Source: Pseudarthrobacter chlorophenolicus
GTDB taxonomy: Bacteria > Actinomycetota > Actinomycetes > Actinomycetales > Micrococcaceae
Direction: 5' to 3'
NCBI RefSeq assembly: GCF_000962805.1
Contig: NZ_JZTW01000001.1
Coordinates: 62,001 to 126,000 of the forward strand
Length of the DNA: 64,000 bases
Position 1 is the first letter of the stretch; each line of letters begins with the position of its first letter. Below, in pieces: positions 33,556-43,094 of the stretch. Under the pieces are notes generated by a model, which was given only the letters and a program-made list of their open reading frames with translations, was not told the DNA's origin and did not search any database. A program made the position numbers and the translations under genes.

Positions 33556-34309
33556 CCCCGGCATGTTCGGTGACGGCAACGCCCTGCTCAGCCAGGTGGT
33601 CAGCCACATTGAAGCTCTCCAGCGTCCACGGCCCCTCGCCGGTAGGCCGCACATAGCGGGTCATCGACGCGTTCAGCACCGAGGTGCTGGACGCGAGATC
33701 CAGCAGTTCCTGCTCGGACATGCCCTCCAGCACGTAGCGGAACAGCAGGATCACGGCGTCGTGGCAGACCAGCATGACGCGGTGTCCGGTGCCCAGGTTG
33801 TTCAGCTCATCCAGCACGGAGCGAAGCCGGAGCGCCACATCAGCCCAGGATTCCCCGCCCGGCGGCCGGTAGTACAGCTTGCCCTGCCAGGACCGGCGCT
33901 CGGCTTCCTCCGGGTATCGGGTCTCCACACCCAGCCGGGTCAGTCGGTCAAGGATGCCCAGCTCACGGTCGCGCAGCCGCTCATCCACCTGCACCTTCAC
34001 GGGCCAGCCCGCCGTCTCCACCGCGATCTGCGCCGTCTGGTGGGCCCTTTCGTAGGGGGAGGACACCACCGCATCCGGCCGCGATTCCTCAGCGATCCGG
34101 GCCAGCGCCATACCCAAGGCGGTCGCCTGCTCCCGGCCCACCCCGGAGAGGTTCACGTCGGCGTCCCGCGCCGGAACCTCGATGATCTCCGCGCCCGCCA
34201 GGTTCGCCTCCGTGGCGGCCACGTTGCCTTCGCTCTCGCCGTGCCGCATGAGCAGCAGCTCCACCGCCCCGGCCTCCTGCACCGCTTCGGTCAGTCCGTC
34301 GTCGTTCAC
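33533..34309 (-). CDS. histidine phosphatase (phosphoglycerate mutase-like)
   Basis: 258-residue cytosolic phosphatase with the RHG motif LLLMRHGESEGN at the N-terminus, a second catalytic region SSPYERAHQTAQ, and the late VCHDAVI holding the second histidine (usually HG; here HD). It probably acts on small phosphate esters rather than as glycolytic mutase. It starts with GTG at 34309. Its 3' end overlaps nnrD, so the two are likely co-translated. Confidence 0.83.
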   Translation of the reverse strand: MNDDGLTEAVQEAGAVELLLMRHGESEGNVAATEANLAGAEIIEVPARDADVNLSGVGREQATALGMALARIAEESRPDAVVSSPYERAHQTAQIAVETAGWPVKVQVDERLRDRELGILDRLTRLGVETRYPEEAERRSWQGKLYYRPPGGESWADVALRLRSVLDELNNLGTGHRVMLVCHDAVILLFRYVLEGMSEQELLDLASSTSVLNASMTRYVRPTGEGPWTLESFNVADHLAEQGVAVTEHAGDASVRPR

Positions 34310-34438
34310 GAATACCCACTCCCGTCCGCTTGTGCGCCGAATCGAGGAACACTACCAGCGGCGTACCCAGTGGGCGGAAGAACTAAACGGACGACGTTGG
34401 CGGCGCACCCGGGTGCGCCTGCCGCACCTGGGGTGAAG

Positions 34439-36127
34439 CTACCGCTCCGGGGTCAGCACCTTGGAGAACACCGTGGCGCCGTTGGCGTTCCGCAGGCTCA
34501 CCGTGAAGCTGTTGTCCTCGCCGAGCTGGACGTGCCCGAAGAACTGGTTTTCGCCGTCGCGCGGTGATTCGCCGGCAAAGCGGCCCGCTTTGGAAAATAC
34601 CACCTCGGGGCCGAATGTGCCGTCCATGGCGTTGGGCCCGAAGGAGCCGGCGGCGATGGGCCCGGCCACGAACTCCCAGAACGGATCGAAGTCGGTGAAC
34701 GCGGCCCGCCCGGGCGAGTAGTGGTGGGCGGCGCAGTAGTGCACGTCGGCGGTCAGCCACACCACGTTCTTCACCCGGTTCTTCTTGAACGCGCTCAGCA
34801 CCCCGGCGATCTCGAGCTCACGGCCAAGGGGAGCTCCGTCGTCGCGGTTGGCCAGGCTCTCCTGGTTGACGGCGCCGTCCGGCACGATGATGCCCAGCGG
34901 CAGGTCCGCAGCAATGACCTTCCAGGTCGCCTTGGACTTGGAGACCTCCCGGATCAGCCAGGCCACCTGTTCCTGGCCCAGGATGTTGGTGGCGTAGGTT
35001 TCCTTGCCGTCCGTGTTGGGGGACTTGAAGGTGCGCATGTCCAGGCAGAAGATGTCCAGCTGCGGGCCGCGGGAGATCTTCCGGTAGATCCGGGCCGGCT
35101 GGTACTGCCCGGCATCGTCGAACGTTCCGGGCCGCCACAGCGCGCTGCTGTCCGCGATGGGCATGTTCTCCTGCCAGGCCTGCCGGCCGCGCGCCGCGAG
35201 GGTGTTGACGTTCCGGACGGTGTACCGCGGATCGTCCAGGATCTCGCCGGGGTACCAGTTGTTGGTGGTCTCGTGGTCGTCCCAGTTGGCGATCACCGGC
35301 ACGTCGGCGAACATGGCCCGCATGTTGGCGTCCATCATGTTGTAGCGGTGCCGGCCGCGGAACTCGGTGAGCGTCTCGGCCACCTTGGACACCTCCTCGG
35401 TCACCAGGTTCCGCCACACCCGCCTGTCCTTTTCCACCACAGTTTCCGTGAGCGGGCCGTCCGCGTACACGGTATCGCCCGAGTGGATGAAGAAGTCCGG
35501 CCGGGTCTGGTGCATGGCCCGGTAGCCTCGCATCCCGCCGATCTCCTCGTTGATGCCCCAGCCCTGGCCGGCGGTGTCTCCGGTCCAGACGAAGCTTTGC
35601 GCGTACGACGCCGGGACGTCACCTCCGTTGCTTGTGCCACCGGTGCGTCCCTTGCCGTTGACGGCGCCCCTGTCCGGTGCCGTGCGGAAGGTGCCCCGTG
35701 CGGCCTCACCAGCCGCGCCGCCGTCGTCCTCGAAGCTGATCTCCAAGGCGAATCGGGTGTTGGACGGGAGGTTGCCGGCATGGATCTTGGCAGTGAAGTC
35801 GGACGCCTGGGTGGCCCGGGGCCCGCGGATGACCCGCTCGAAGGCGCCCCGCCCGCGGAGGACCTCGCCGCCGTCGTCCACTGCCCGCAGCACCGCCGTC
35901 ATGCGGCCGGCCTCCGAGGACCGGGACCACAGGACGGCCGAATCGGACGTGACGTCGCCGGTGGCGATGCCGCTGGGGAGCGTGAGCCGGTTGCGGACCA
36001 GGGCCACCCCGGCGGGTGACAGGGTGGGTGTGGCGGGCCCAGCGGCGTTTGCTGCGGCCGGGGCGGAAGCCAGTGCGGCGGCGAGCACGGAGCCCTTGAC
36101 CATGGTGCGGCGCGAAATGTCAGTCAT
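34439..36127 (-). CDS. phoD: Tat-exported alkaline phosphatase D
   Basis: 562-residue exported phosphodiesterase/phosphatase that frees phosphate from organic compounds and cell-wall teichoic-type polymers. A twin-arginine signal (DISRRTMVKGS) opens the protein and ends near ANA. The PhoD metal-site regions are present: HSGDTVYADGP, IANWDDHETTNNW, and LTADVHYCAAHHY. The ATG at 36127 was selected for GAAGGG at eight bases; a GTG nine bases earlier is possible. PhoD needs Ca2+ and Fe3+ in homologues. No Pho box was identified. Confidence 0.92.
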   Translation of the reverse strand: MTDISRRTMVKGSVLAAALASAPAAANAAGPATPTLSPAGVALVRNRLTLPSGIATGDVTSDSAVLWSRSSEAGRMTAVLRAVDDGGEVLRGRGAFERVIRGPRATQASDFTAKIHAGNLPSNTRFALEISFEDDGGAAGEAARGTFRTAPDRGAVNGKGRTGGTSNGGDVPASYAQSFVWTGDTAGQGWGINEEIGGMRGYRAMHQTRPDFFIHSGDTVYADGPLTETVVEKDRRVWRNLVTEEVSKVAETLTEFRGRHRYNMMDANMRAMFADVPVIANWDDHETTNNWYPGEILDDPRYTVRNVNTLAARGRQAWQENMPIADSSALWRPGTFDDAGQYQPARIYRKISRGPQLDIFCLDMRTFKSPNTDGKETYATNILGQEQVAWLIREVSKSKATWKVIAADLPLGIIVPDGAVNQESLANRDDGAPLGRELEIAGVLSAFKKNRVKNVVWLTADVHYCAAHHYSPGRAAFTDFDPFWEFVAGPIAAGSFGPNAMDGTFGPEVVFSKAGRFAGESPRDGENQFFGHVQLGEDNSFTVSLRNANGATVFSKVLTPER

Positions 36128-36250
36128 GCCCTCCACCCTTCAGGTGCCGTGCGCACAGGGCTTTTCGGCAAGGTGAACGGCGGGTAAGCCCGGGCTGAAC
36201 AGCGCCCGGTTCGGTCCGCACCCGGAGTCTCGACCTGCACCTTCGGGTTA

Positions 36251-36328
36251 GACGCGCAGGTTCGTTGGCGCACCCCATATCTGGTCCGCGCCAGCGAACG
36301 TGCGCGTCGGCATCGGATTTGCGTGTCG
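36251..36328. repeat. dispersed repeat family C, copy C1
   Basis: A 78-bp stretch related to 49231-49308: about 57 of 78 positions match when aligned by eye without gaps. It starts GACGCGCAGGTTCGTTGG and has GACGCGCA/TGCGCGTC inverted ends within it. It lies between phoD and the LCP gene. Confidence 0.65.
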
Positions 36329-36349
36329 CTGGAAGCCCGGCCGGCGCTG

Positions 36350-37489
36350 TTACTGCCTCGCGAGCTCGCCGATCCGGCCCTCTCGCAGGGCTGCACCCAC
36401 CGCCGCGATGCCGCCGTAATCCGGGAACAGCACCGACTGCCCGGCAACGAACCCGGACCCCGCGGTGGGAAGCGTCATGCTGCGGATCGCGTTGGCATCC
36501 AGGTTCCTCAGGCTGTAGGCCAGGATGGCGGCCTGGACCGGGTCGAAGCCCTTGTCCACGGTGAGGCAGCAGGACGCGAACTCCACGAGGGACCGCACCG
36601 CCGTGACGTCATTCAGCGCCCCGCCGCCGGTGAGGCGGGCCAGGATGGCGCGGAGCATGATCTGCTGGTCCCGGACCCGCTGGAAGTCGCCGTCGGCAAA
36701 GGCGTAGCGCTCGCGGACGAACTCCAGCGCCGCCTGCCCGTCCAGGTGGTTCATGCCCGCGGGGAACACATGCTGGGTCTCGATGGTGGACTGGAAAGCG
36801 ATGGGCACGTCCACGTCGATGCCGTTCAGGCCGTCCACCAGGAGCTTGAACCCGCCGAAGTCCAGCATCAGGGTGTGGTTGATGGTGATGCCCAGCAGTT
36901 CCTGGACGGCGGCGGTCTGCATGTCGATGCCGCCGTATTCCAGCCCGGCGTTGATCTTGGCGCCGCCGTAGCCGGGGATGTTCACCCACGTGTCGCGGTT
37001 GATGGAGATGAGGTAAAGCGTGCTGCGGTCGGCCGGGACGTGGACCACCATCAGGGTGTCCGCCCGGTGGTCCTGCGCTTCGCCGGTGGCCGCCGTGTGC
37101 GCAGCGGCATCTTTTGCCGGTGTGCCGCCGCGGATGTCGCTGCCGATCACCAGGATGTTCATGGCCCCGGGCGGCAGTTCCGCGATGGGTGGGGGCGGCG
37201 GAGGAGCCGCCGGTGCCGGCGGCGGGGGCGTTTCGGACGGGGTCAGTGACGGCGTGGGGGAGGCGGATTCGCTTTGGGTGGCGGTGCCCTGGGCGGCTGG
37301 CGGCGTGACGTTGCCGGCCCGGTTGAGGCTCACCACAGCCACGACGGCGGCGGCCACCAGGACCAGGGCCAGCAACGCGGCGATCCACCGGCGGCGGCCG
37401 TGCGCCACCATCCAGCGGCCGTGCTGTGAGGTGCCCGGGTTGGTGGGTCCTGCAGGACCTGATGGGTCAGAACCGCCTGGTGTGCTCAT
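36350..37489 (-). CDS. LytR-CpsA-Psr (LCP) family glycopolymer transferase
   Basis: 379-residue membrane enzyme that attaches glycopolymers (teichoic acid, capsule or arabinogalactan type) to peptidoglycan. A cytoplasmic tail and one transmembrane helix near residues 35-55 precede a Pro-rich linker, then the LCP domain from about 105. It shows ILVIGSDIRGG, the conserved DRADTLMVVHV, ISINRDTWVNIPGYG, and EFVRERYAFADGDFQRVRDQQ, with the polyprenyl-phosphate-binding Arg residues. ATG 37489 has GAGG upstream. Confidence 0.9.
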   Translation of the reverse strand: MSTPGGSDPSGPAGPTNPGTSQHGRWMVAHGRRRWIAALLALVLVAAAVVAVVSLNRAGNVTPPAAQGTATQSESASPTPSLTPSETPPPPAPAAPPPPPPIAELPPGAMNILVIGSDIRGGTPAKDAAAHTAATGEAQDHRADTLMVVHVPADRSTLYLISINRDTWVNIPGYGGAKINAGLEYGGIDMQTAAVQELLGITINHTLMLDFGGFKLLVDGLNGIDVDVPIAFQSTIETQHVFPAGMNHLDGQAALEFVRERYAFADGDFQRVRDQQIMLRAILARLTGGGALNDVTAVRSLVEFASCCLTVDKGFDPVQAAILAYSLRNLDANAIRSMTLPTAGSGFVAGQSVLFPDYGGIAAVGAALREGRIGELARQ

Positions 37490-37660
37490 AGTGCCCCTCA
37501 TCTCACCGTGACTGTGGTGGGATCAGTGTCCGCCCGCCGGTGCCCGGTTGGCTACAGCCGTGGCCAAACTGTCACCTGCGGGGTGGTCACGTGCCGGACA
37601 CAGCCGGGTGCCGCCGTCGTCATAGCAGCTGTATATCAGGAGCCAGGCCTTGCGGGAACG

Positions 37661-38305
37661 CTACAGCGAGTTGGGGACGTTCCCGCGAACCGGAGAGTTG
37701 AGGCGGGCATGCCGCAGGATGGACACGATGGCGGGGGCCAGCTCGTCCTCCATCTGCCGGTACACCTCGGGGGAGCGCCGGTACGGGTCAATGATGTCGT
37801 TCTCCGCGGAATCCGCCGGCAGGGCCAGGTGGCGGACACCCGCGGCACGGGCCGGAAGGGTCCGCCAGTACGCGGTGTTCGCGGCCAGCGGGTCGGCGCC
37901 GTGATTCTCGGCGGGGGGTTCGGTGGCGCGGCCGTCCAGCACGTCGAGCATCCTTGCGAACTCGCGGATGGTGAACGTCCGTTTGAGCATCGACGCGTCC
38001 TGCTGCAGCACCTCACCGCGGTGGCCGGACGTCATGGTGAGCACCAGGTCAACGCCGCGAAGGATCCTGGAGTTGAGCTGCCGGGCCTCGAACCCGTCCG
38101 GAGTCCCGCCGTAGGTCCGCACGATGTCGGCCGAAATGGGCTGCATGGGGTCTCCCACCATGGCCCGGGTTCCGGCACTGGCCACCTCGAACCCGCCGGG
38201 CACCACCTGGTTGAGTCCTGTTTGCAGCAGCCGTTCGGCCACAGGGGAGCGGCAGATGTTGCCCGTGCAGACGGTCAGGATTCTTACTGGTGCGGGGATA
38301 TCCAA
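37661..38305 (-). CDS. low-molecular-weight protein-tyrosine phosphatase
   Basis: 214-residue phosphatase with the P-loop VCTGNICRSP (Cys13, Arg19) and a C-terminal general-acid motif DPYRRSPEVY. Bacterial LMW-PTPs of the Wzb/Etp type reverse tyrosine kinases that control polysaccharide export. The neighbouring LCP gene fits a cell-envelope role, but no BY-kinase is in view. It starts with TTG at 38305, with weak ribosome site, so expression is probably low. Length is longer than the usual 150 because of an insert near residues 115-140. Confidence 0.83.
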   Translation of the reverse strand: MDIPAPVRILTVCTGNICRSPVAERLLQTGLNQVVPGGFEVASAGTRAMVGDPMQPISADIVRTYGGTPDGFEARQLNSRILRGVDLVLTMTSGHRGEVLQQDASMLKRTFTIREFARMLDVLDGRATEPPAENHGADPLAANTAYWRTLPARAAGVRHLALPADSAENDIIDPYRRSPEVYRQMEDELAPAIVSILRHARLNSPVRGNVPNSL

Positions 38306-38440
38306 GGGAAGTTACTCTTTCCAGCCGGTGCCGGGACCGTACAGTCCGTGCCTCTCAACTTAACACGCACACGCCCGACGGCGGCCGCCCCACCCCGCAC
38401 GCGCGCCCACCACTGGCGGGCGCGCGACGGAGCAAAGTAG

Positions 38441-39061
38441 TCATAGGCCGGCCAGGAGTTCTTTCATCTCAGTGATTTCGGCTTCCTGGGCTTTGATGAT
38501 GTCCCGGGCCAGCTGGATGGTCTGCGGGTACTTGCCGGAGCCGATTTCCTGCCGGGCCATGTCGATGGCGCCCTCGTGGTGCCCGGTCATCTGCTGGAGG
38601 AAGAGGCGGGCGGCGTCGGTGCCCTGTGCGGCCTTAAGGCGGGCAATGCCGTCGTCGTCAACCATGCCGCCCATGCCGTGGCCGGAGTGGTCGCCCATCA
38701 TGGTGGGCACGTTCCAGCCTTCCAGCCAGCCGGTCATCTGCTTGATCTCGGGCGTCTGCGCGTCCTTGATCCGGGTGGCCAGCGAGGCCACCGGGGCGGG
38801 GATATCAGGCTTTGCCAGCAGGATGTCGCTCATCTCCACGGCCTGCTGGTGGTGCGGGATCATCATCTGGGAAAACATGATGTCCGCCTGGTTATGGTCC
38901 GCGTTGGCGTCCGGCATCATGCTGGACATCGGCGCGGAGCTGCCGTGGTCCATGGGCATGGTGTTTCCGCCGGAGCTGCCGGATCCGGTGGCACAGCCTG
39001 CCAGGCCAAGGGAGGCTGCAAGGGCGGCGGCGAGGGTCAGGGTCTTGAATTTGGTGGTCAT
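38441..39061 (-). CDS. DUF305 (ferritin-like) lipoprotein, copper-linked
   Basis: 206-residue predicted lipoprotein, lipobox LAGC, anchored to the outer membrane face. Two DUF305 units follow, each with an IPHHQQAVEMSDILL-like or TGHHEGAIDMARQEI helix carrying HHxxA. It is very rich in Met and His (for example MPMDHGSSAPMSSMMPD), as is usual for extracellular copper binders. It is third in the copper operon with the P-type ATPase. Copper binding is inferred from composition and context. Confidence 0.85.
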   Translation of the reverse strand: MTTKFKTLTLAAALAASLGLAGCATGSGSSGGNTMPMDHGSSAPMSSMMPDANADHNQADIMFSQMMIPHHQQAVEMSDILLAKPDIPAPVASLATRIKDAQTPEIKQMTGWLEGWNVPTMMGDHSGHGMGGMVDDDGIARLKAAQGTDAARLFLQQMTGHHEGAIDMARQEIGSGKYPQTIQLARDIIKAQEAEITEMKELLAGL

Positions 39062-39128
39062 TGGTGGTCCTTCAGGGGAGTAGTTGAACTGGCTTGGTGC
39101 GCGGGGGGGGCCGCGCGGCGCAGTCGGC

Positions 39129-39674
39129 TTACGTCCGGCTGATGGACAGCTCGCAGGGCGACGGGCTGGGAGCGATGTGGGAATAGCCGGTGACAGTGCC
39201 GGCGCTGGCTGGCCGTCCGGCACTGTGACTGTGCATTGCCGTGGGCGGCTCGGCAGAGAGCGACCCCGTCTTGGCCAGCGGGGTGCAGGAGGCCGCGGCA
39301 TCCTGGCCGCCGGGGTGCGACGGCGTGCAGGCTGCCGGCTCGGCCACGTACGGGCGAGCCACTAAATCTCCGGGGACGGAACGCTGGTCAGCGGAGCGCA
39401 CGGCATCAGGGGAAGGCGCGACGCCGGCGTTCCCGGCCAGGTGCGCATGGTGCCCGGCCGGATGCCTGTCAGCGGCGGGCATCCCGGCGTCAACAGCGGA
39501 CTGTGCAGCGCCGGGATCCGGTGCGGCACCGGCGTGCGCCGCATGCGAGGTGTGGCCCGCCGTCATGACGTGCATTCCGAAGATCCCCGCCACCACCGCC
39601 AGCACCGCAGCCAGCAGCGTCGAGCGGCGGAGCAGCGCCGCCACGCGACGGGAAACCGGAAGACCGGACGGCAT
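39129..39674 (-). CDS. DUF6153 family His-rich membrane protein
   Basis: 181-residue protein with one N-terminal transmembrane segment (LLAAVLAVVAGIFGMHVM) and a His/Ala-rich outer domain (GHTSHAAHAGAA, RHPAGHHAHLAG) containing three to four cysteines. This matches the DUF6153 pattern. Its ATG overlaps the ATPase stop (TGATG), so it is translationally coupled and likely works with it, perhaps as an external copper buffer. That role is inferred. Confidence 0.78.
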   Translation of the reverse strand: MPSGLPVSRRVAALLRRSTLLAAVLAVVAGIFGMHVMTAGHTSHAAHAGAAPDPGAAQSAVDAGMPAADRHPAGHHAHLAGNAGVAPSPDAVRSADQRSVPGDLVARPYVAEPAACTPSHPGGQDAAASCTPLAKTGSLSAEPPTAMHSHSAGRPASAGTVTGYSHIAPSPSPCELSISRT

Positions 39675-41842
39675 CAGCGCACCTCGGCGGGGTTGAGCCG
39701 GAGCCGCCGCAGCAGCTGGGCGTTCAGCGCCACCACGATGGTGGAGGCGCTCATCAGGACGGCGCCGGCGGCCGGTGAGAGGACCACGCCGGCGAAGGCG
39801 AGCACGCCGGCGGCCAGCGGCACGGACAGGATGTTGTAACCGGTGGCCCACACCAGGTTCTGCCACATCTTGCGGTAGCTCGCCCGGGAGAGGTCCACCA
39901 TGGACAACACCGCACGCGGATCGTTGCCGGCCAGCACCACGCCCGCCGACTCCATGGCCACATCCGTCCCGGCGCCGATGGCGATGCCCACCTCGGCGCG
40001 GGCCAGCGCCGGGGAGTCGTTCACGCCGTCGCCCACCATGGCAACCTTGAGTCCGCGGCCCTGCAGCTCCGCCACTTTCTTGTCCTTGTCCGCCGGCAGT
40101 ACCTCGGCGAACACCTCGTCGATCTTCAGGTCCGCGGCCACGGCCTGCGCCACCTGCCGGGCGTCGCCGGTGATCATGGCTACCTTGACGCCGCGGTTCT
40201 GCAGCGCCGCAACTGCCTGCCGCGATTCCGGCCGTACGGCGTCCTCCAGGCTGACGGCACCCAGGACGCGGCCGCCGTCGAGCACGTGCAGGACAGAGGC
40301 GCCACGCTCCCGCCAGCCGCGCGTTGCCTCGGCCAGGCCGGAAGGCTCGACGGCGCCAAGCTCGCGCAGGAGCGCCGGCCCGCCCACGTACAGCGGGCGG
40401 CCGGCCACGGTTGCCTGTACCCCGCGGCCCGCCAGCGCCGAGAAGCCGGACGCGGCAGGGACGGTGAGGCCGCGGTTCCGCGCCGCGCGGACGATGGCCC
40501 GGGCGGCGGGATGCTCGCTGTCGGATTCAACGGCGGCGGCGAGGGACAGCAGGCTGTCAGCGTCCAGGGACCCTGTTGTTGCGATGTCCCGGAGCTCGGG
40601 CTCGCCCTTGGTGAGGGTGCCGGTCTTGTCGAAGAGCACCACATCAATGGTCCGCATGCGCTCCAGCGCCATCCGGCTCTTGATCAGCACCCCGGCGCGG
40701 GCGGCCTGTTCCGTGGAGATCGCGATCACCAGCGGGATGGCCAGGCCCAGGGCGTGCGGGCAGGCGATGACCAGCACCGTCACCGTCCGGGTGACCGCTT
40801 CCGGCACGCTGCCCAGCAGGGTCCAGGCGATGAACGTCAGGACACCTGCGCCGGCGGCGAAGTAGAAGAGGAAGGCTGCGGCACGGTCGGCCAGGGCCTG
40901 GGCGCGGGAGGACGACGCCTGGGCTTCGGCCACCAGCCGCTGGATGCCGGCCAGCGCGGTGTCTTCCCCCACGGCTGTGACGCGGACGCGCACCCCTGAG
41001 TCGGTGGCCACGGTTCCCGCCACCACGGCGTCACCGGGTCCGCGCGGAACGGTCTTGGATTCGCCGGTGATCATGGACTCGTCGAACTCGGCGCGGCCCT
41101 CAGCCACCGTGCCGTCGGCGGGCATCCGGGCTCCTGGGCGGACCAGGACCAGGTCGCCTGGCCGCAGTTCGGACACGGGGACGGTCTCGGTGCCGGATGC
41201 CGTGACGCGTTCGGCGTCGTCCGGCAGCAGTGCGGCGAGGGCGTCCAATGCTCCCTGCGCCGATCCGAGGGCACGCATCTCGATCCAGTGGCCCAGCAGC
41301 ATGATGGCCACCAGGAGCGCCAGCTCCCACCAGAAATCCAGGTCGAAGCCGCCCAGGCCCAGGCTGGTGACCCAGGAGGCGGTGAACGCCACTGTGATGG
41401 CCATGGCGATCAGCAGCATCATGCCGGGCTGGCGGTCCTTCAGCTCCTGCAGGCCGCCCTTGAGGAATGGCTGGCCGCCGTAGAGGAAGATGACGGTTCC
41501 CAGGACCGGCGGGATCCAGGCCGAGCCCGGAAACATGGGCGCCATGTAGCCCAGGAGATGGCCCACCATGGGGCTGAAGAAGACCACGGGAACCGACAGG
41601 GCAAGCGTGAGCCAGAACCTGTTCTTGAACATGGCGGTGCTGTGCCCAGCGTGCTGGCCGGAGGTATGGACGGTGTGGCCGTCATCGGGGTGCGGGTGGG
41701 CGCCGTCCTGCAGGGATGCCGCAGCGTTGGTGTGGCCGGGAGCTTGCCCGTGCCCGGCAGGGGCAGCAGCAGCCCGGGCATCGGTGACCGTGCCGGCGGA
41801 TTCACGGCCGGCGTCGTGATGGTGACGGGAATGGTCTTGCAT
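39674..41842 (-). CDS. copB: copper-translocating P-type ATPase, CopB type
   Basis: 722-residue P1B ATPase exporting copper. A His-rich N-terminal tail (HHHDAG, GHTVHTSGQHAGH) replaces the usual CXXC domain. Then come TM helices, the actuator TGES (259-262), the metal site CPH at 361-363 in place of CPC, and the phosphorylation site DKTGT (Asp405). CPH is typical of CopB enzymes. It leads an operon with DUF6153 and DUF305 genes behind a promoter with a CsoR-like box. Confidence 0.92.
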   Translation of the reverse strand: MQDHSRHHHDAGRESAGTVTDARAAAAPAGHGQAPGHTNAAASLQDGAHPHPDDGHTVHTSGQHAGHSTAMFKNRFWLTLALSVPVVFFSPMVGHLLGYMAPMFPGSAWIPPVLGTVIFLYGGQPFLKGGLQELKDRQPGMMLLIAMAITVAFTASWVTSLGLGGFDLDFWWELALLVAIMLLGHWIEMRALGSAQGALDALAALLPDDAERVTASGTETVPVSELRPGDLVLVRPGARMPADGTVAEGRAEFDESMITGESKTVPRGPGDAVVAGTVATDSGVRVRVTAVGEDTALAGIQRLVAEAQASSSRAQALADRAAAFLFYFAAGAGVLTFIAWTLLGSVPEAVTRTVTVLVIACPHALGLAIPLVIAISTEQAARAGVLIKSRMALERMRTIDVVLFDKTGTLTKGEPELRDIATTGSLDADSLLSLAAAVESDSEHPAARAIVRAARNRGLTVPAASGFSALAGRGVQATVAGRPLYVGGPALLRELGAVEPSGLAEATRGWRERGASVLHVLDGGRVLGAVSLEDAVRPESRQAVAALQNRGVKVAMITGDARQVAQAVAADLKIDEVFAEVLPADKDKKVAELQGRGLKVAMVGDGVNDSPALARAEVGIAIGAGTDVAMESAGVVLAGNDPRAVLSMVDLSRASYRKMWQNLVWATGYNILSVPLAAGVLAFAGVVLSPAAGAVLMSASTIVVALNAQLLRRLRLNPAEVR

Positions 41843-41971
41843 GGGAGTCAGGTCCTTTTCTTGGCGAAGGAAGAATCCTTATGGACAAGCAGGCGCTGGG
41901 GTTGAACGGCTGTGAAAGCGGAGCGCTTGGAAACGCCGGCCGGGACATACCACTTCACTGACAACACACAC

Positions 41972-42000
41972 AACATACCCCTAGGGGGTATTTCAGTCAA
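41972..42000 (-). promoter_or_regulatory. copper operon promoter with CsoR box in spacer
   Basis: On the minus strand TTGACT (41995-42000) and TATGTT (41972-41977) are spaced by 17 bases. The spacer and -10 hold ATACCCCTAGGGGGTAT at 41975-41991, a CsoR-type near-palindrome. CsoR bound there would occlude the promoter until copper releases it. The predicted start gives a leader of about 120 bases before copB. Confidence 0.82.
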
Positions 42001-42140
42001 GCGTTCCGTGCAGCGTGTGACCGAGGGGAGGGGCGCCCCGGCCTACCAACTTAATCTGGCTCTTGTCATACTGGTATAAAGGCCCACACGGGCGGAGCAT
42101 GCCTGTGCGGCGGAACGGATGCTACACGGAGGTGGCCCCT

Positions 42141-42965
42141 GTGAAGGACGTGCCCGGCCCTTACACGTACTCGAGCGCTTTGGGGGACGACGACTGCATC
42201 GCCGGCACCTACACGGCCGAGGTGGACGGCTGGAAACTCTCTTGGTCCGACGGGATGTACCAGCTGCATGGCTACCGCCGCGGGGACGTGGTTCCCACCC
42301 TGGACCTGCTGTTCGCCCACAAGCACCCCAAGGACCGGCCGCGCTGCGAAGCCATCGTGGCCCAGGTTGCCCAGACCGGCGGGTATTTCTGCATGTACCA
42401 CCGGATCATCGATGCCAAAGGCAAAACCAAGCGCGTGCTGTCCTCCGGCGAGGGCATCGTTGGCCCGGACGGCAAGGTCACCGTGATTGAGGGAGTGATG
42501 GTGGACCTCACCTCAACCCTGCAGCGCGAAACCGAGCAGACCGCACGCGATGCGGTGGCGGGCGCCACCGCATCGCGAACCGTCATCGACCAGGCGAGGG
42601 GAATCCTCATGGGCCTGCTCGGCATCGGCTCCGATGAAGCGTTCCAGCAGCTGGTGGCCACCAGCAGCCACCGGAACGTCAAGCTCGTGGCAGTGGCGGC
42701 GGAGCTGGTGCAGCTGGCCAACTCGGAGGATGCCCGGGAATACCTGGTCAGGGCCGTCAGGGCAATTGCCGACCGGTTGCCCGCAGCGTCGGGGAGCCAG
42801 GACAAGTCCAGGGAACACCAGGCTGCCCGGGATCGCCGGGCAACACCGGAGCGCCGGGCCGCACCCGCACCGTCCGCGGTAGCTGCCGCGCGCTCCGCCG
42901 TCCCCGGGCCCGCGCCCCGCCCTCCGGCGGTACGCCCGGGACCCGGGCGCCGCCCCGCAGGCTGA
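42141..42965 (+). CDS. PAS-ANTAR regulator
   Basis: About 274 residues. A PAS domain (residues about 35-125, with WSDGMYQLHGYRRGDVVP and GVMVDLT) is followed by an ANTAR RNA-binding domain (about 145-200, RTVIDQARGILMGLLGIGSDEAFQQLV). ANTAR proteins bind paired hairpins in mRNA leaders and prevent termination. The last 60 residues are Arg/Pro/Ala-rich and probably disordered. GTG 42141 after AGGTGG is preferred over ATG 42099. No sensor partner is adjacent. Confidence 0.82.
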   Translation: MKDVPGPYTYSSALGDDDCIAGTYTAEVDGWKLSWSDGMYQLHGYRRGDVVPTLDLLFAHKHPKDRPRCEAIVAQVAQTGGYFCMYHRIIDAKGKTKRVLSSGEGIVGPDGKVTVIEGVMVDLTSTLQRETEQTARDAVAGATASRTVIDQARGILMGLLGIGSDEAFQQLVATSSHRNVKLVAVAAELVQLANSEDAREYLVRAVRAIADRLPAASGSQDKSREHQAARDRRATPERRAAPAPSAVAAARSAVPGPAPRPPAVRPGPGRRPAG

Positions 42966-43094
42966 CGCCGGGCGGGCGTTCCCGGGGCGGGCTGAAACCC
43001 CAATGCCGCACCCATCCGAAGGTCAGCATGCTGCCGAATGACTGGAGTTCGGACTTCAACCGAAGCCCGGAAACCGCATATCGGAAGGTCAGCC

